Of a stretch of DNA of 64,000 bases, positions 55,338 through 64,000 are shown one piece after another. Positions within the stretch are counted from its first letter, which is position 1. Each line of letters opens with the position of its first letter. The stretch is from the NCBI RefSeq assembly GCF_003207795.1, contig NZ_NIRT01000001.1, positions 1 through 64,000 on the forward strand. Direction: 5' to 3'. Position numbers and translations under genes: made by a program. Source of the DNA: Komagataeibacter nataicola (GTDB taxonomy: Bacteria > Pseudomonadota > Alphaproteobacteria > Acetobacterales > Acetobacteraceae). Below the pieces are notes generated by a model. That model made no database searches and had not been told where the DNA came from. It saw only the letters and a program-made list of their open reading frames with translations.

Positions 55338-56633
55338 CTAGCCGATCCCGGTTCCGAATATCAGCTGTAATAACACGGACAGCCCACACCCCGCCAGAAA
55401 ACCGACCAGCGTGCCGTTAAGCCGGATATACTGTAGATCCTTGCCCACGCGCAGTTCCAGCCGGTCGCTCAGGCTTTCGGCATCCCAGCCGTTTACGACC
55501 GAGTAAATAAAACGCGACATGCGATCCCGCAGGAAGGGCAGGCTGCTCACGATCATGTTGCGCGCGCCGTCTTCCACGCGCTTGCGCATGGCCGCGTCGT
55601 TATACATCTGGTCGGCCAGGCGTTGCAGGGCGTCGCGCACCAGGGTCGCGACCCAGCTGGTGTCGCCCTTGCGCATGTCATCTTCAATCACGCGGCGCAG
55701 GCGGCGCCAGACATCGCTGCTCCAGCCGCGCACGCTGTCATGCGTCAGCACGCCCATCACGGCATCCGTAATCTCGCCGCGCCGCACGGGGTCGAGTTCG
55801 ATCCGGTCGATCTCGGTGCGCACCCAGGTGGTGAATCCTTCGCGCAGCTCGGAGTTCTGCGGGTCGATGCGGTCGAGTTCCTGGCTGGCGGCAAGCAGCA
55901 CCTTGGTGGCGATCGAGCCGCCAATGGCCCAGCCCAGCACGCGGCCGCCCTGCTCGCGCACGCGCTCCTCGATCATCATGCGCAGGGCGGGTTCCTTGGC
56001 CTTGATCCCTTCCTTCAGGCGCGAGAGCAGGAAGGACAGCACCTCCTGGTGGCAATCCCCCTCCACCATCGCGCGCAGGCTGCGGGTCACGATGGGGGCG
56101 ATCTCCTCGCCGCCCAGCAGGGTGGGCAGCAGGCTGGCTATGGCGGAACTCGCCCGCCCGTCTTCCAGCCGGTCAAGCACGTGGGGCACGGAGCCAAGCA
56201 CGGCGCGGTTGACCATCTCCGCCGTTTCGGGCTCCTGAAGGATATTGCCAATGAGCGAAGGCAGGTCGATGCGGCTGAAGGCGGCCCCGACTTCCTTTTC
56301 CGTAAACACGTTGTTCGAGACAAAACGCCCGAGCGCCTGCGCCAGCCGCTCCTTCTGGGCGGGCAGGATGGCGGTGTGCGGAATCGGCAGCCCCATCGGC
56401 CTGCGGAACAGCGCGGTCACGGCAAACCAGTCCGCAAGGCCGCCCACCACGCCCGCCTTTGTGCCCGAGCGCAGGATTTCAAGCCAGGGGCGATCGGCCA
56501 GCCAGCCCATCTGCGGCAGGGCGTAGCCTGCCACCGTCAGCCCCGCCATGGCGGCCAGCAGGCCCGTTGCGGACCGCTTGTAGCGCAGCAGGGTGCGCCG
56601 CGCATCCTGGTCCGTTTGTGGAATACCATTCAT
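55338..56633 (-). CDS. DUF445 family membrane protein (YjiN-like)
   Basis: 431 residues of the DUF445 family. The N-terminal membrane segment region SATGLLAAMAGLTVAGYALP is followed by GTKAGVVGGLADWFAVTALF and FRRPMGLPIPHTAILPAQKE, the family's signature, then long helical segments and a final hydrophobic hairpin (LVGFLAGCGLSVLLQLIF). The start at 56633 (MNGIPQTDQDARRTLL) is the first ATG before the conserved part; no strong ribosome site is seen. Function of the family is unknown. It is divergent from the PEPC-like gene and convergent with nothing; it follows 120 bases after the suf regulator start. Confidence 0.87.
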   Translation of the reverse strand: MNGIPQTDQDARRTLLRYKRSATGLLAAMAGLTVAGYALPQMGWLADRPWLEILRSGTKAGVVGGLADWFAVTALFRRPMGLPIPHTAILPAQKERLAQALGRFVSNNVFTEKEVGAAFSRIDLPSLIGNILQEPETAEMVNRAVLGSVPHVLDRLEDGRASSAIASLLPTLLGGEEIAPIVTRSLRAMVEGDCHQEVLSFLLSRLKEGIKAKEPALRMMIEERVREQGGRVLGWAIGGSIATKVLLAASQELDRIDPQNSELREGFTTWVRTEIDRIELDPVRRGEITDAVMGVLTHDSVRGWSSDVWRRLRRVIEDDMRKGDTSWVATLVRDALQRLADQMYNDAAMRKRVEDGARNMIVSSLPFLRDRMSRFIYSVVNGWDAESLSDRLELRVGKDLQYIRLNGTLVGFLAGCGLSVLLQLIFGTGIG

Positions 56634-56790
56634 GAAGTCACTGATACCATTGTCTCCCCGCCAGCCCAAGCAACACTCGTTATAGCCCGCCAAATAGACG
56701 TGAATAAACCACGCGAGACATTGCAGCCCGCCGCCGAACATGGGATTTGGGGGGCTGAACCATGACGACCTTTCATGACAGGACGACCCG

Positions 56791-59595
56791 ATGACCGAAG
56801 CCGCCGCGCGGAATGTGTCCAACCTGCTCGAGCAGGCCACACAGCTGATCGCAAGCCATGATGAGACCGCATCGGGCAGTCCCGTCATGGCGCTTGCCCG
56901 CCAGATCGGGCGGCAGATGGCCAGTGGCGCCCTGCCGATGAACGCGGTGGAGGACATCGTGCGCCTGCTGCGCGACCGCGCCTTTGCCGGCCGCGCCCAC
57001 CATATCGCCACCTATCTCGACGGGCCGGATGAACAGGCCGTGACCACGCGCATGCGCACTGTCGCCCACCACATTGTGCAGCCCGACCCCACCGACGGCC
57101 CGGTGCCCATCGAGCGCTTCCGCGCCGCCATCGAGCGCAGCCGCTTTGCCGCCGTGTTTACCGCGCACCCCACCTTCGCTCTGGCCAACCCGGTTTATGA
57201 GGCCCTGGCCGAACTGGCCTCCACCAACCCCGCCGAGGCCCCCGAACACGTTCCCGCCTTCCTCACGCACCGGCGCGTGGGGCCGCCCACGCTGGATGAG
57301 GAGTTCACGCTCGCCACCCAGGCCATCCTGCGCGGGCGCAATGCGCTCGACCGGCTCAACACCATCTTGCTGTCAGAGGCGCGCACCCACTGGCCGCAGC
57401 AGTGGTCCACGCTGGTGCCGCGCCCCATCATCATGACCAGCTGGGTGGGCTACGACACCGATGGCCGTACCGATATCGGCTGGTGGGACACGCTGCGCCT
57501 GCGCCTGCGCATGAAGCAGTTGCAGCTGAGCCGCCTGCAGGCCCAGCTTGAGCCCGTCGCGTCCTGCGCCAATGACCTCCGCGCCCGTGTGGCGGCAGCG
57601 CTTGAGGCCGTGACCGCCCAGATCACCGCCTGCCCCACCGGCCCCGAGCCTGAAGGCGTGTCGCGCTTTGCCGATGTGCTGATCAACCGCAGCACGGAAG
57701 CCCTGACCAGCAGCAACGACCTGCATGCAACTTTCAGCGAGGCGATCGACGCCGCCACCCCCGAAGACAAAATGGTGCTGGCGGTGGCCCGCGCGGGCTT
57801 CATGGCGCATGGGCTTTCCGCAGCCCACACGCATACGCGCCTCAACGCCACCCAGTTGCACAACATCGCCCGCCAGCGGCTGAACATTACCGACAACCCG
57901 GACATTCCCGCCCAGCGCCGCGCGCTGATAAGCCGCATGAACGAGGCGCTGGACACGGTCGAGCCGGTCGAGATCGATTTCGGCTCGCTGCTGATGGAGC
58001 AGGCCAGCGCCGGCCGGCTGATGATGACGGTGCGCCAGATCCTGCGCCATATCGACCGCACCAGCCCCATCCGCTTCCTCATTGCCGAGACCGAGACCGG
58101 CTACACGCTGCTTACCGCGCTGTGGCTGGCGCGGCTTTATGGCGTGGAGGACATGATCGAGATCTCGCCCCTGTTCGAGACGCAGGACGCGCTGGAGAAC
58201 GGCGAGCAGATCATCGAGGAGGCCCTGCGCTCGCCGCACTGGCGGGCCTACCTGCAGCGCACGCGCAAGCTGAGCCTGCAGTTCGGCTTCTCCGATTCCG
58301 GGCGGTATGTGGGGCAGCTGGCCGCGACGTACCTGATCGAGCGGCTGCGCATCAAGGTGTGCGACCTGCTGCGCAAGTGGGACCTCGCCTTTGTCGAGGT
58401 GATCCTGTTCGACACGCATGGCGAGAGCATTGGCCGTGGTGCCCACCCCTACCGGCTGGCCGACCGGTTTGACTACCTCTCCCCGCCCCATGCCCGCGCC
58501 CGCTTTACCCGCGCAGGCATCCAGCTACGCGAGGAAACCGCCTTTCAGGGCGGGGATGGCTACCTGCTGTTCGGCACCCAGACCCTGGCCGATGCCACGG
58601 TCAGCATCATTGCCGAGCACGCCTTCGCCACAAGCGTGCTCGACCGCGACCCGGTTTATGATGAGCCAGATTTCTCGGCCGATTTCTTCTCCACCATCGC
58701 CAATGGCATGACCGGACTGGTGGAAGACCCCGGCTATGCCGCCCTGCTTGGCGCGTTCGGCCCCTCGCTGATCGACAAGACCGGCTCGCGCCCCTCTGCG
58801 CGGCAGAGCGATGCCGCCTCCACGGTCACGCGCATCAAGCACCCCAGCCAGCTCCGCGCCATTCCCAACAACGCCATCCTGCAACAGTTGGCCTGGTGCG
58901 CGAACACGTTGCAGGGGCTGGGCACGGCGGCGGCCCGCCACCCAGAAACCTTCGAGAAATACCTTGCCGAGAGCCCGCGCTTCCGCCGCGCCATGGATTT
59001 CGCGGCCCACGGCCTGGCTCATTCCGACCACGGGGTGCTGCGCGGCGTGATCCGCCTGCTCGACCCCGACATGTGGCTTGAACGCGCCACCACCCAGCGC
59101 GACGCGGGCGCGCAGGAGGCCTGCCTGACCCTGATGCACGGGCTGGAACAGCTTGATTTCTGGGCCAGCACGCAGGCCATGTTCCGCCGCATCCAGTCCG
59201 ACCACCTCGCCCTGCGCCGCGCCTGGCCCGAAGCCCCGCGCATGCAGCCCGATGAACTGCTGCTGCACGCCATCCGCATCGCGCTGATCGAGCAGATCTG
59301 GATGCTCTCCACCCGCGTGCCCTACTTCTCGCCCCGCCATGCCTTCTCGCGTGATGTCATGACGCTGAAGGTGCTGTGCCTTGAAGTGCCCGCCGTGCTC
59401 AAGGAGCTGGAGCAGATTTTCCCCTACCGCTCCGATGGCAGCTTCGACCTCGATTTCCACGAGCCCCACGGCCCCCGGCAGGAAGGCACCTACAGCCGCG
59501 AATACACCGAAATTTTCGAGCCGATGCAGCGCCTATTCCAGATGGTGCGTGAAATCAGCACCGGCGTGATGCACCATGTTGGCGCGTTTGGCTAA
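56791..59595 (+). CDS. ppc: Divergent phosphoenolpyruvate carboxylase-like protein
   Basis: 934 residues, the length of bacterial PEP carboxylase, which makes oxaloacetate from PEP and bicarbonate. TAHPT (124-128) keeps the essential His126, Arg549 in SIGRGA matches E. coli Arg587, and GSRPS and RAIP are kept. Other sites differ: the K546 motif GYSDSAKDAG reads GFSDSGRYVG (Arg505), the HGRGG loop is DTHGE (541-545) so Arg581 is His543, the GGDRDGNP loop is GYDTDGRT (220-227), and the usual C-terminal NTG is replaced by VGAFG. Homology to the family is clear; whether it is a working carboxylase is open. The end overlaps the MBL gene by 20 bases. Confidence 0.8.
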   Translation: MTEAAARNVSNLLEQATQLIASHDETASGSPVMALARQIGRQMASGALPMNAVEDIVRLLRDRAFAGRAHHIATYLDGPDEQAVTTRMRTVAHHIVQPDPTDGPVPIERFRAAIERSRFAAVFTAHPTFALANPVYEALAELASTNPAEAPEHVPAFLTHRRVGPPTLDEEFTLATQAILRGRNALDRLNTILLSEARTHWPQQWSTLVPRPIIMTSWVGYDTDGRTDIGWWDTLRLRLRMKQLQLSRLQAQLEPVASCANDLRARVAAALEAVTAQITACPTGPEPEGVSRFADVLINRSTEALTSSNDLHATFSEAIDAATPEDKMVLAVARAGFMAHGLSAAHTHTRLNATQLHNIARQRLNITDNPDIPAQRRALISRMNEALDTVEPVEIDFGSLLMEQASAGRLMMTVRQILRHIDRTSPIRFLIAETETGYTLLTALWLARLYGVEDMIEISPLFETQDALENGEQIIEEALRSPHWRAYLQRTRKLSLQFGFSDSGRYVGQLAATYLIERLRIKVCDLLRKWDLAFVEVILFDTHGESIGRGAHPYRLADRFDYLSPPHARARFTRAGIQLREETAFQGGDGYLLFGTQTLADATVSIIAEHAFATSVLDRDPVYDEPDFSADFFSTIANGMTGLVEDPGYAALLGAFGPSLIDKTGSRPSARQSDAASTVTRIKHPSQLRAIPNNAILQQLAWCANTLQGLGTAAARHPETFEKYLAESPRFRRAMDFAAHGLAHSDHGVLRGVIRLLDPDMWLERATTQRDAGAQEACLTLMHGLEQLDFWASTQAMFRRIQSDHLALRRAWPEAPRMQPDELLLHAIRIALIEQIWMLSTRVPYFSPRHAFSRDVMTLKVLCLEVPAVLKELEQIFPYRSDGSFDLDFHEPHGPRQEGTYSREYTEIFEPMQRLFQMVREISTGVMHHVGAFG

Positions 59596-60442
59596 GCTGG
59601 CCCCACGCAACGGGTGGCGAGTGAGTGAACCACCCCCGCCCTATGGGGTGCCACTGCCCCAGACCCCTGCCATAAAGCGGGTGGTCGCCCATAATCCCGG
59701 CCCCATGACCGGCAATGGCACCAATAGCTGGCTGGTGGAACATGAAGGCGGCTGCGCGGTCATCGACCCTGGCAGCGCGCAGCCCGCCCATCTCGATGCC
59801 CTTGTGGCGGCGGCAGGTGAGCGGCCCCTGACCCACATCATCCTGACCCATACCCATCATGACCACCTTGATGGCGCCCGCCCGCTCGGGGCGCGGCTTG
59901 GCATTCCGGTCTGTGGGTTCCATGCCAGCGAAGATCCGGATTTCATGCCAGATCTCGGCCTGCGCGACGGGGACAGGGTCGCAGGCCTGCGGGTGCTGTA
60001 CACGCCCGGCCATGCCAGCGACCATATCTGCCTTGAAACGGCGGATGGCATCATCTTTACCGGCGACCATGTCATGGGCTGGTCCACCACCATGATTCCG
60101 CCAGCGCCCTATGGCTCGGTGCGGCAGTTCCTGCGCAGCATGGACATTCTACGTGCCCGCGGGGGCCGCCTGCTGCTGCCTGCCCACGGCCCCGCCATAA
60201 CCCGGGTGGAAGCCTGCATTGACGGGCTTGTCGCCCACCGCATGGCGCGCGAGGACAGCATCATGGCGCTGCTCCCCACCCGGCCGAGCACGCTCGATGA
60301 GATTGTGGACAGCCTGTACCACAACCTGCGCCCTGCCCTGCGCCGTGCCGCGCGACTCAACCTGCAGGCGCACCTTGAGAAACTGCTTGAGGACGGAAAG
60401 GTCGAGTTACAAGGAACTCAATGGGCCAGACTGCTCCCGTAA
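59576..60442 (+). CDS. MBL-fold metallo-hydrolase (LACTB2-like)
   Basis: 288 residues. The metal site THTHHDHLDG (about 92-101) is complete, with later His and Asp ligands in YTPGHASDHICLE and IFTGDHVMGW, and a C-terminal winged-helix segment (LQAHLEKLLEDGKVEL), the layout of LACTB2-like hydrolases, some of which are endoribonucleases. The ATG at 59576 lies inside the ppc-like gene; a GTG at 59621 with GGGTGG upstream would avoid the overlap and is equally plausible. Co-transcription with the ppc-like gene is likely. Substrate unknown. Confidence 0.85.
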   Translation: MLARLAKLAPRNGWRVSEPPPPYGVPLPQTPAIKRVVAHNPGPMTGNGTNSWLVEHEGGCAVIDPGSAQPAHLDALVAAAGERPLTHIILTHTHHDHLDGARPLGARLGIPVCGFHASEDPDFMPDLGLRDGDRVAGLRVLYTPGHASDHICLETADGIIFTGDHVMGWSTTMIPPAPYGSVRQFLRSMDILRARGGRLLLPAHGPAITRVEACIDGLVAHRMAREDSIMALLPTRPSTLDEIVDSLYHNLRPALRRAARLNLQAHLEKLLEDGKVELQGTQWARLLP

Positions 60443-61009
60443 TACGGTAGGCACCTCTTCTGGTGTCAGTGCGCATTGCTGGACGGGGAGCGTTCCAGGA
60501 ATTGTTGTATGACAGGATGCCAGACCTGTCGTCCGCCGAACGGGCGAGTTCAAGCACTTGGGGAAATGCAACAATGCCTTCCTCGAACATTTTGTCCTTG
60601 GCTCCCTTTTTTCCCAAAACAACATCGCCCTGACAGAAGTTGGCATAAGAAAATCGGGATCAGAAGTTCTCTATGTTTATCTGATCATATTTTTATTTTT
60701 AGTCGCTGTCGTTACGCACGTAAAGAATCGAGACTTACGACCTTTAATAAGAGATTTAATAACCCGACTGGACACTATCGGATCATATTGTTCTTCTTTC
60801 GTATAGTAACTTACAAAATAATAATGATGAAAATATCAGGTATAATATTTCTATACTCACTTCATATTCATTAATACCTAAACTGAAAATCCACCACTTC
60901 ATTGACATCTTAAATTTTATTGATTTCACCACACATAACAGCACTGCACAGCTCTGCTTTTCTTTGAGAGCGTAAAATCTCATGCTTCAATGAGGATTGC
61001 TTTGCATAC
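60443..61009. other. AT-rich intergenic region between the MBL gene and fusA
   Basis: About 570 bases with no gene I can support. From about 60640 the composition drops sharply to AT-rich, with short frames full of Phe, Ile and Tyr that have no ribosome site or conserved look. It lies between two convergent genes. It may be decayed acquired DNA; I found no terminal repeats or transposase residues. Confidence 0.5.
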
Positions 61010-61042
61010 AAAAAAAACCGGCCCCCTTTCGGGGGCCGGTTT
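61010..61042 (-). terminator. Rho-independent terminator of fusA
   Basis: Minus-strand stem AACCGGCCCC/GGGGCCGGTT with a short CGAAAG-type loop, followed by a run of eight T (plus-strand A run 61010-61017). It lies 28 bases past the fusA stop. Confidence 0.93.
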
Positions 61043-61069
61043 CTATTTGATGCTCTCTTTCGAGAAAGA

Positions 61070-63157
61070 TCAGGCGGACTGCGCCATGATCTCTTCCGCA
61101 ACGTTGCGGGGCACCGGATCGTAGTGATGGAACTGCATGGTGAAGGACGCACGGCCCTTGGTCATGGAGCGCAGGTGCGAGATGTAGCCGAACATTTCCT
61201 TCAGCGGCACCGATGCGCGGACCATAACGGTGGAACCGGCGGTTTCCTGGCTCTGGATCATGCCACGGCGGCGGTTGAGGTCACCCACCACGTCACCAAC
61301 GTGATCGTTCGGGGTGGTCACTTCCACATCCATGATCGGCTCGAGAATGACCGGACCGGCCTTCTTCATGCCTTCACGGAAGCAGGCCTTCGCCGCGATT
61401 TCGAACGCCAGCGCCGAGGAGTCGACATCATGGTACTTGCCGTCGAGCAGCGTGAACTTGAAGTCCACCGTGGGGAAGCCCGCGAGCACGCCGGTCGTGG
61501 CCTGGGCCTGGATGCCCTTGTCCACCGCCGGGATGTATTCCTTGGGCACGGTGCCGCCAACGACCTTGTTCTCGAAGGAGATGCCCTCGTTACGCTCGAC
61601 CGGCGCGAACTCGATCTTCACTTCCGCGAACTGGCCCGAACCACCCGACTGCTTCTTGTGGGTGTAGGTCTCGGTGTGCGGCTTGGTGATCGTTTCACGA
61701 TACGCCACCTGCGGCGCGCCGATGTTCGCATCCACGCCATATTCGCGGCGCAGGCGGTCGATGATGATGTCGAGATGCAGCTCGCCCATGCCGGACAGGA
61801 TGGTCTGGCCGGTTTCCTGATCGGTCTTCAGGCGCAGGGAGGGATCTTCGCCAGACAGCTTCTGCAGCGCCAGCGTCATCTTTTCCACGCCGTCCTTCGT
61901 CTTCGGCTCGACCGAGATGTCGATGACCGGGATCGGGAAGGTCATGCGCTCGAGCACCACGGGGTCGGTCGGATCGGCGAGCGTGTCACCGGTCTGGCTG
62001 TCCTTCAGGCCCACGAAGGCGGCAATGTCGCCCGCGTGCACTTCAGACAGTTCCTCGCGCTTGTCAGCGTGCATCTGGTAGATGCGGCCGATACGCTCCT
62101 TGTGGCCCTTGGTGGTGTTCAGAACCGTATCACCGGTCTTGAGCACGCCACGGTAAACACGCACGAAGGTCAGCGTGCCGTATTTGTCGTTGATGATCTT
62201 GAAGGCGAGGCCAGCAAACTTGCCATCGGGGTCAACCGGGACGATCGGCAGCTTGTTCTCGTCAACTTCCTCGTCTTCCGGCGGCGCGATGCGGATGCCT
62301 TCCACGTCGTTCGGCGCGGGCAGGAAGTCGATCACGGCGTCAAGCAGGGGCTGCACGCCCTTGTTCTTGAAGGCGGTGCCACACAGCACGGGGCGGAAGT
62401 CACCGGCGATGGTGCCCTTCTTGATGCAGCGCTTGAGCGTTGCAACGTCCACGTCGCCCTTGTCGAAGTATTCTTCCATCGCGGCGTCATCAACGGACAG
62501 CGCGGTGTCGAGCAGGTTCTGGCGGGCCTCTTCGGCCTTTTCCTTCAGGTCGGCGGGAATTTCCTCGTAGTGGAACTTCGCACCGAGCTCGCCGCCTTCC
62601 CATACGATGGCGCGCATTTCGATCAGATCGACCACACCAACGAAGTTTTCTTCAGCACCGATGGGCAGCTGCAGCGGAATCGCCACGATGTCCAGCTTCT
62701 CCTTCAGCGTGTCAAACGCGTTGTAGAAGTTGGCGCCCGTGCGGTCGAGCTTGTTGATGAAGATGATGCGCGGCACGTTGTACCGGTCAGCCAGACGCCA
62801 GTTGGTCTCGGACTGCGGCTGCACGCCAGCGACGCCTTCGATGATGAAGATCGCGCCATCGAGCACGCGCAGCGAGCGGTTGACTTCGATGTTGAAGTCA
62901 ATGTGGCCCGGGGTGTCGATGATGTTGATGCGGTGGCCTTCCCACTCACACGTCACGGCAGCCGAGGTGATCGTGATGCCACGCTCACGCTCCTGCGCCA
63001 TGTAGTCGGTGGTGGTGTTGCCTTCGTGCACCTCACCGATCTTGTGGGACACACCGGTGTAATACAGGATGCGCTCGGTGGTGGTGGTCTTGCCGGCATC
63101 AATGTGCGCGGTAATACCGATATTGCGAATCAGGGACAGATCAGACTTGGCGGACAC
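61070..63157 (-). CDS. fusA: Translation elongation factor G
   Basis: GTPase that drives ribosomal translocation; 695 residues. G motifs are [18 protein letters not shown] and NKLDR, followed by domain 2 and the EF-G-specific domains 3-5 ([41 protein letters not shown]). A GTG start at 63157 is chosen because GGAGG lies 7 bases upstream; an ATG 8 codons earlier would place that ribosome site inside the gene. It is not beside rpsL/rpsG/tuf as in the usual str operon, so it is either a relocated fusA or one of two copies. The first G-domain region ([34 protein letters not shown]) is somewhat divergent. Confidence 0.93.
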   Translation of the reverse strand: MSAKSDLSLIRNIGITAHIDAGKTTTTERILYYTGVSHKIGEVHEGNTTTDYMAQERERGITITSAAVTCEWEGHRINIIDTPGHIDFNIEVNRSLRVLDGAIFIIEGVAGVQPQSETNWRLADRYNVPRIIFINKLDRTGANFYNAFDTLKEKLDIVAIPLQLPIGAEENFVGVVDLIEMRAIVWEGGELGAKFHYEEIPADLKEKAEEARQNLLDTALSVDDAAMEEYFDKGDVDVATLKRCIKKGTIAGDFRPVLCGTAFKNKGVQPLLDAVIDFLPAPNDVEGIRIAPPEDEEVDENKLPIVPVDPDGKFAGLAFKIINDKYGTLTFVRVYRGVLKTGDTVLNTTKGHKERIGRIYQMHADKREELSEVHAGDIAAFVGLKDSQTGDTLADPTDPVVLERMTFPIPVIDISVEPKTKDGVEKMTLALQKLSGEDPSLRLKTDQETGQTILSGMGELHLDIIIDRLRREYGVDANIGAPQVAYRETITKPHTETYTHKKQSGGSGQFAEVKIEFAPVERNEGISFENKVVGGTVPKEYIPAVDKGIQAQATTGVLAGFPTVDFKFTLLDGKYHDVDSSALAFEIAAKACFREGMKKAGPVILEPIMDVEVTTPNDHVGDVVGDLNRRRGMIQSQETAGSTVMVRASVPLKEMFGYISHLRSMTKGRASFTMQFHHYDPVPRNVAEEIMAQSA

Positions 63158-63319
63158 GGGAGAACCTCCACAAGACAACACGGGCGCGAAGGGGAACCTT
63201 TCCCTTTCGCGCCTGCCGGAACCGTAAGCTGCTTCCGCCCTCAGTCTCTTTCAACCTGGACGACGCAGACCGGCACAGCGGAACAATGCGCCAGACATCA
63301 GTCAGGCTTTTTGACAGCA

Positions 63320-63357
63320 CCGGGCCGCTTCCCCACAACCGTGAAGAGGCGGCCCGG
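63320..63357 (-). terminator. GC hairpin after rpmB
   Basis: A 9-bp stem CCGGGCCGC/GCGGCCCGG with a 20-base loop, directly past the rpmB stop on the minus strand. No T run follows closely, so it may be a weak terminator or a transcript stabiliser between rpmB and fusA. Confidence 0.55.
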
Positions 63358-63363
63358 AATGTG

Positions 63364-63663
63364 TCAGGCCACGGCGGCCTTCTTTTCCTGAACGCGCAGG
63401 ATGCGGCGCTTCACCGTCATGGCTTCCGGCGTCAGCTTGCGGTTCGGGGTGGACAGCAGGAACGAGTCCAGCCCGCCATTGTGCTCGACCGTGCGCAGCC
63501 CGTTGGTGGTCATGCGCAGGGGAACGGCCGTACCGAGAATATCGGACAGCAGCGAGGTTTCCTGCAGGTTGGGCAGGAAGCGGCGGCGGGACTTGTTGTT
63601 GGCGTGGCTGACGTTGTTACCGGTCAGCACGCCCTTGCCTGTGATCTGGCAGCGGCGAGACAT
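63364..63663 (-). CDS. rpmB: 50S ribosomal protein L28
   Basis: Large-subunit ribosomal protein, 99 residues. The L28 signature [20 protein letters not shown], then [12 protein letters not shown] and [18 protein letters not shown], is clear. The start at 63663 is the standard N terminus; a longer frame upstream is not conserved. It is minus-strand, 206 bases before fusA. Confidence 0.97.
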   Translation of the reverse strand: MSRRCQITGKGVLTGNNVSHANNKSRRRFLPNLQETSLLSDILGTAVPLRMTTNGLRTVEHNGGLDSFLLSTPNRKLTPEAMTVKRRILRVQEKKAAVA

Positions 63664-63797
63664 TTTATCATCCTCGGATATAACTTTGGCCGAGGCATAA
63701 ATGCCCGGCAAGGATCGTCTAGATTAGGCGCGGCTTATCGCCAAACCACCGCCATCCGTCAAGATGCATAAGCATGATTCGGCATATTTTGTATGCA

Positions 63798-63830
63798 AAA
63801 GGGCTGAAACGGCGCCGTTCCAGCCCTTTC
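63798..63830 (-). terminator. Rho-independent terminator of the partial gene at the window end
   Basis: A long hairpin AAAGGGCTG-A-AACGGC/GCCGTT-C-CAGCCCTTT. On the minus strand it ends CAGCCCTTTT. It lies 15 bases past the stop of the partial gene. Confidence 0.8.
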
Positions 63831-63844
63831 ATGGCCTTCAGGCC

Positions 63845-64000
63845 TCAGCCAGCACCGCCTTCATGGTCGGGGTGCAGTTCGCCCGCCTGCACGCTGTGCA
63901 GCGCGTTTTCAAGCAGGCCCTGCATGGCCTCGCGCCCCATGGTGCGCGACAGCAGGCCCAGCGAGCCGCCAAGCAGGGCGGAGGCAATGGCCATGGGCGG
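63845..64000 (-). CDS. Partial gene, C-terminal end of an unidentified protein
   Basis: An open minus-strand frame runs off the right edge of the window and stops at 63845. The visible last 51 residues include SALLGGSLGLLSRTMGREAM and end HPDHEGGAG. The composition suggests a hydrophobic segment followed by a short acidic tail. A terminator lies just after the stop, which supports a real gene. Family not recognised; an ATG at 63994 could be an internal Met or a start. Confidence 0.55.
   Translation of the reverse strand, partial: PPMAIASALLGGSLGLLSRTMGREAMQGLLENALHSVQAGELHPDHEGGAG

Noticed and set aside
60357-60617. Minus-strand frame (MGKKGAKDKMFEEGIVAFP) in the gap after the MBL gene
   Set aside because: It overlaps the 3' end of the MBL gene, has no ribosome site, and I could not tie it to any family; a decayed gene is possible but unsupported.

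Overview
The window is a high-GC chromosomal segment that looks like an acetic acid bacterium (Acetobacteraceae), most probably Komagataeibacter/Gluconacetobacter. The strongest marker is a 1530-residue fused cellulose synthase (BcsAB). Supporting signs are the gene order tig-clpP-clpX-lon-hup, a 14-type nuo operon, a short prolyl-tRNA synthetase of the alphaproteobacterial kind, and a suf operon headed by an Rrf2 regulator. Species assignment is inference; no 16S gene is present.

Layout. 1-2040 is a mobile-DNA scar: a tyrosine recombinase, tRNA-Ser(UGA) and a truncated IS5-family transposase. 2041-6633 is a solitary bcsAB without bcsC/bcsD. 7126-11443 holds an RhlE-type helicase and a metX-metW-nitroreductase operon whose leader can fold into a closed multi-branched RNA. 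11444-14878 is dnaE. 15017-16349 is an AT-rich accessory patch with two paralogous small unknown genes and a decayed gene. 16417-22777 carries proS-lolC-lolD, RNase J and birA. 22781-35805 is the complex I operon nuoABCDEFGHIJKL-N, read on the minus strand, in which nuoM is absent: only 25 bases separate nuoL and nuoN. 36096-36281 has tRNA-Asp and tRNA-Val. 36364-43304 is the protein quality-control block hup, lon, clpX, clpP, tig with tRNA-Leu. 43386-48508 has nnrD, a small CopD-like membrane protein, a second DEAD-box helicase and an Fe-S RNA methyltransferase. 48636-55216 is the suf Fe-S cluster operon (rrf2-sufB-sufC-sufD-sufS-sufU-sufT-sufA). 55338-60442 has a DUF445 membrane protein, a divergent PEP carboxylase-like protein and an MBL-fold hydrolase. 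61070-63663 has an EF-G gene and rpmB, and the window ends inside an unidentified minus-strand gene.

How it fits together: most of the window is core metabolism and housekeeping. The suf operon makes Fe-S clusters needed by the NuoB/E/F/G/I subunits and by the RNA methyltransferase; trigger factor, ClpXP and Lon form a folding and proteolysis unit; lolCD exports lipoproteins. Accessory content is confined to the left end and to the patch between dnaE and lolD. I saw no CRISPR array, prophage module or complete recognisable defence system. The observations most worth checking are the missing nuoM, the metX leader structure, the PEPC-like protein with altered catalytic motifs, the paralogous pair after dnaE, and a family of intergenic palindromic repeats.
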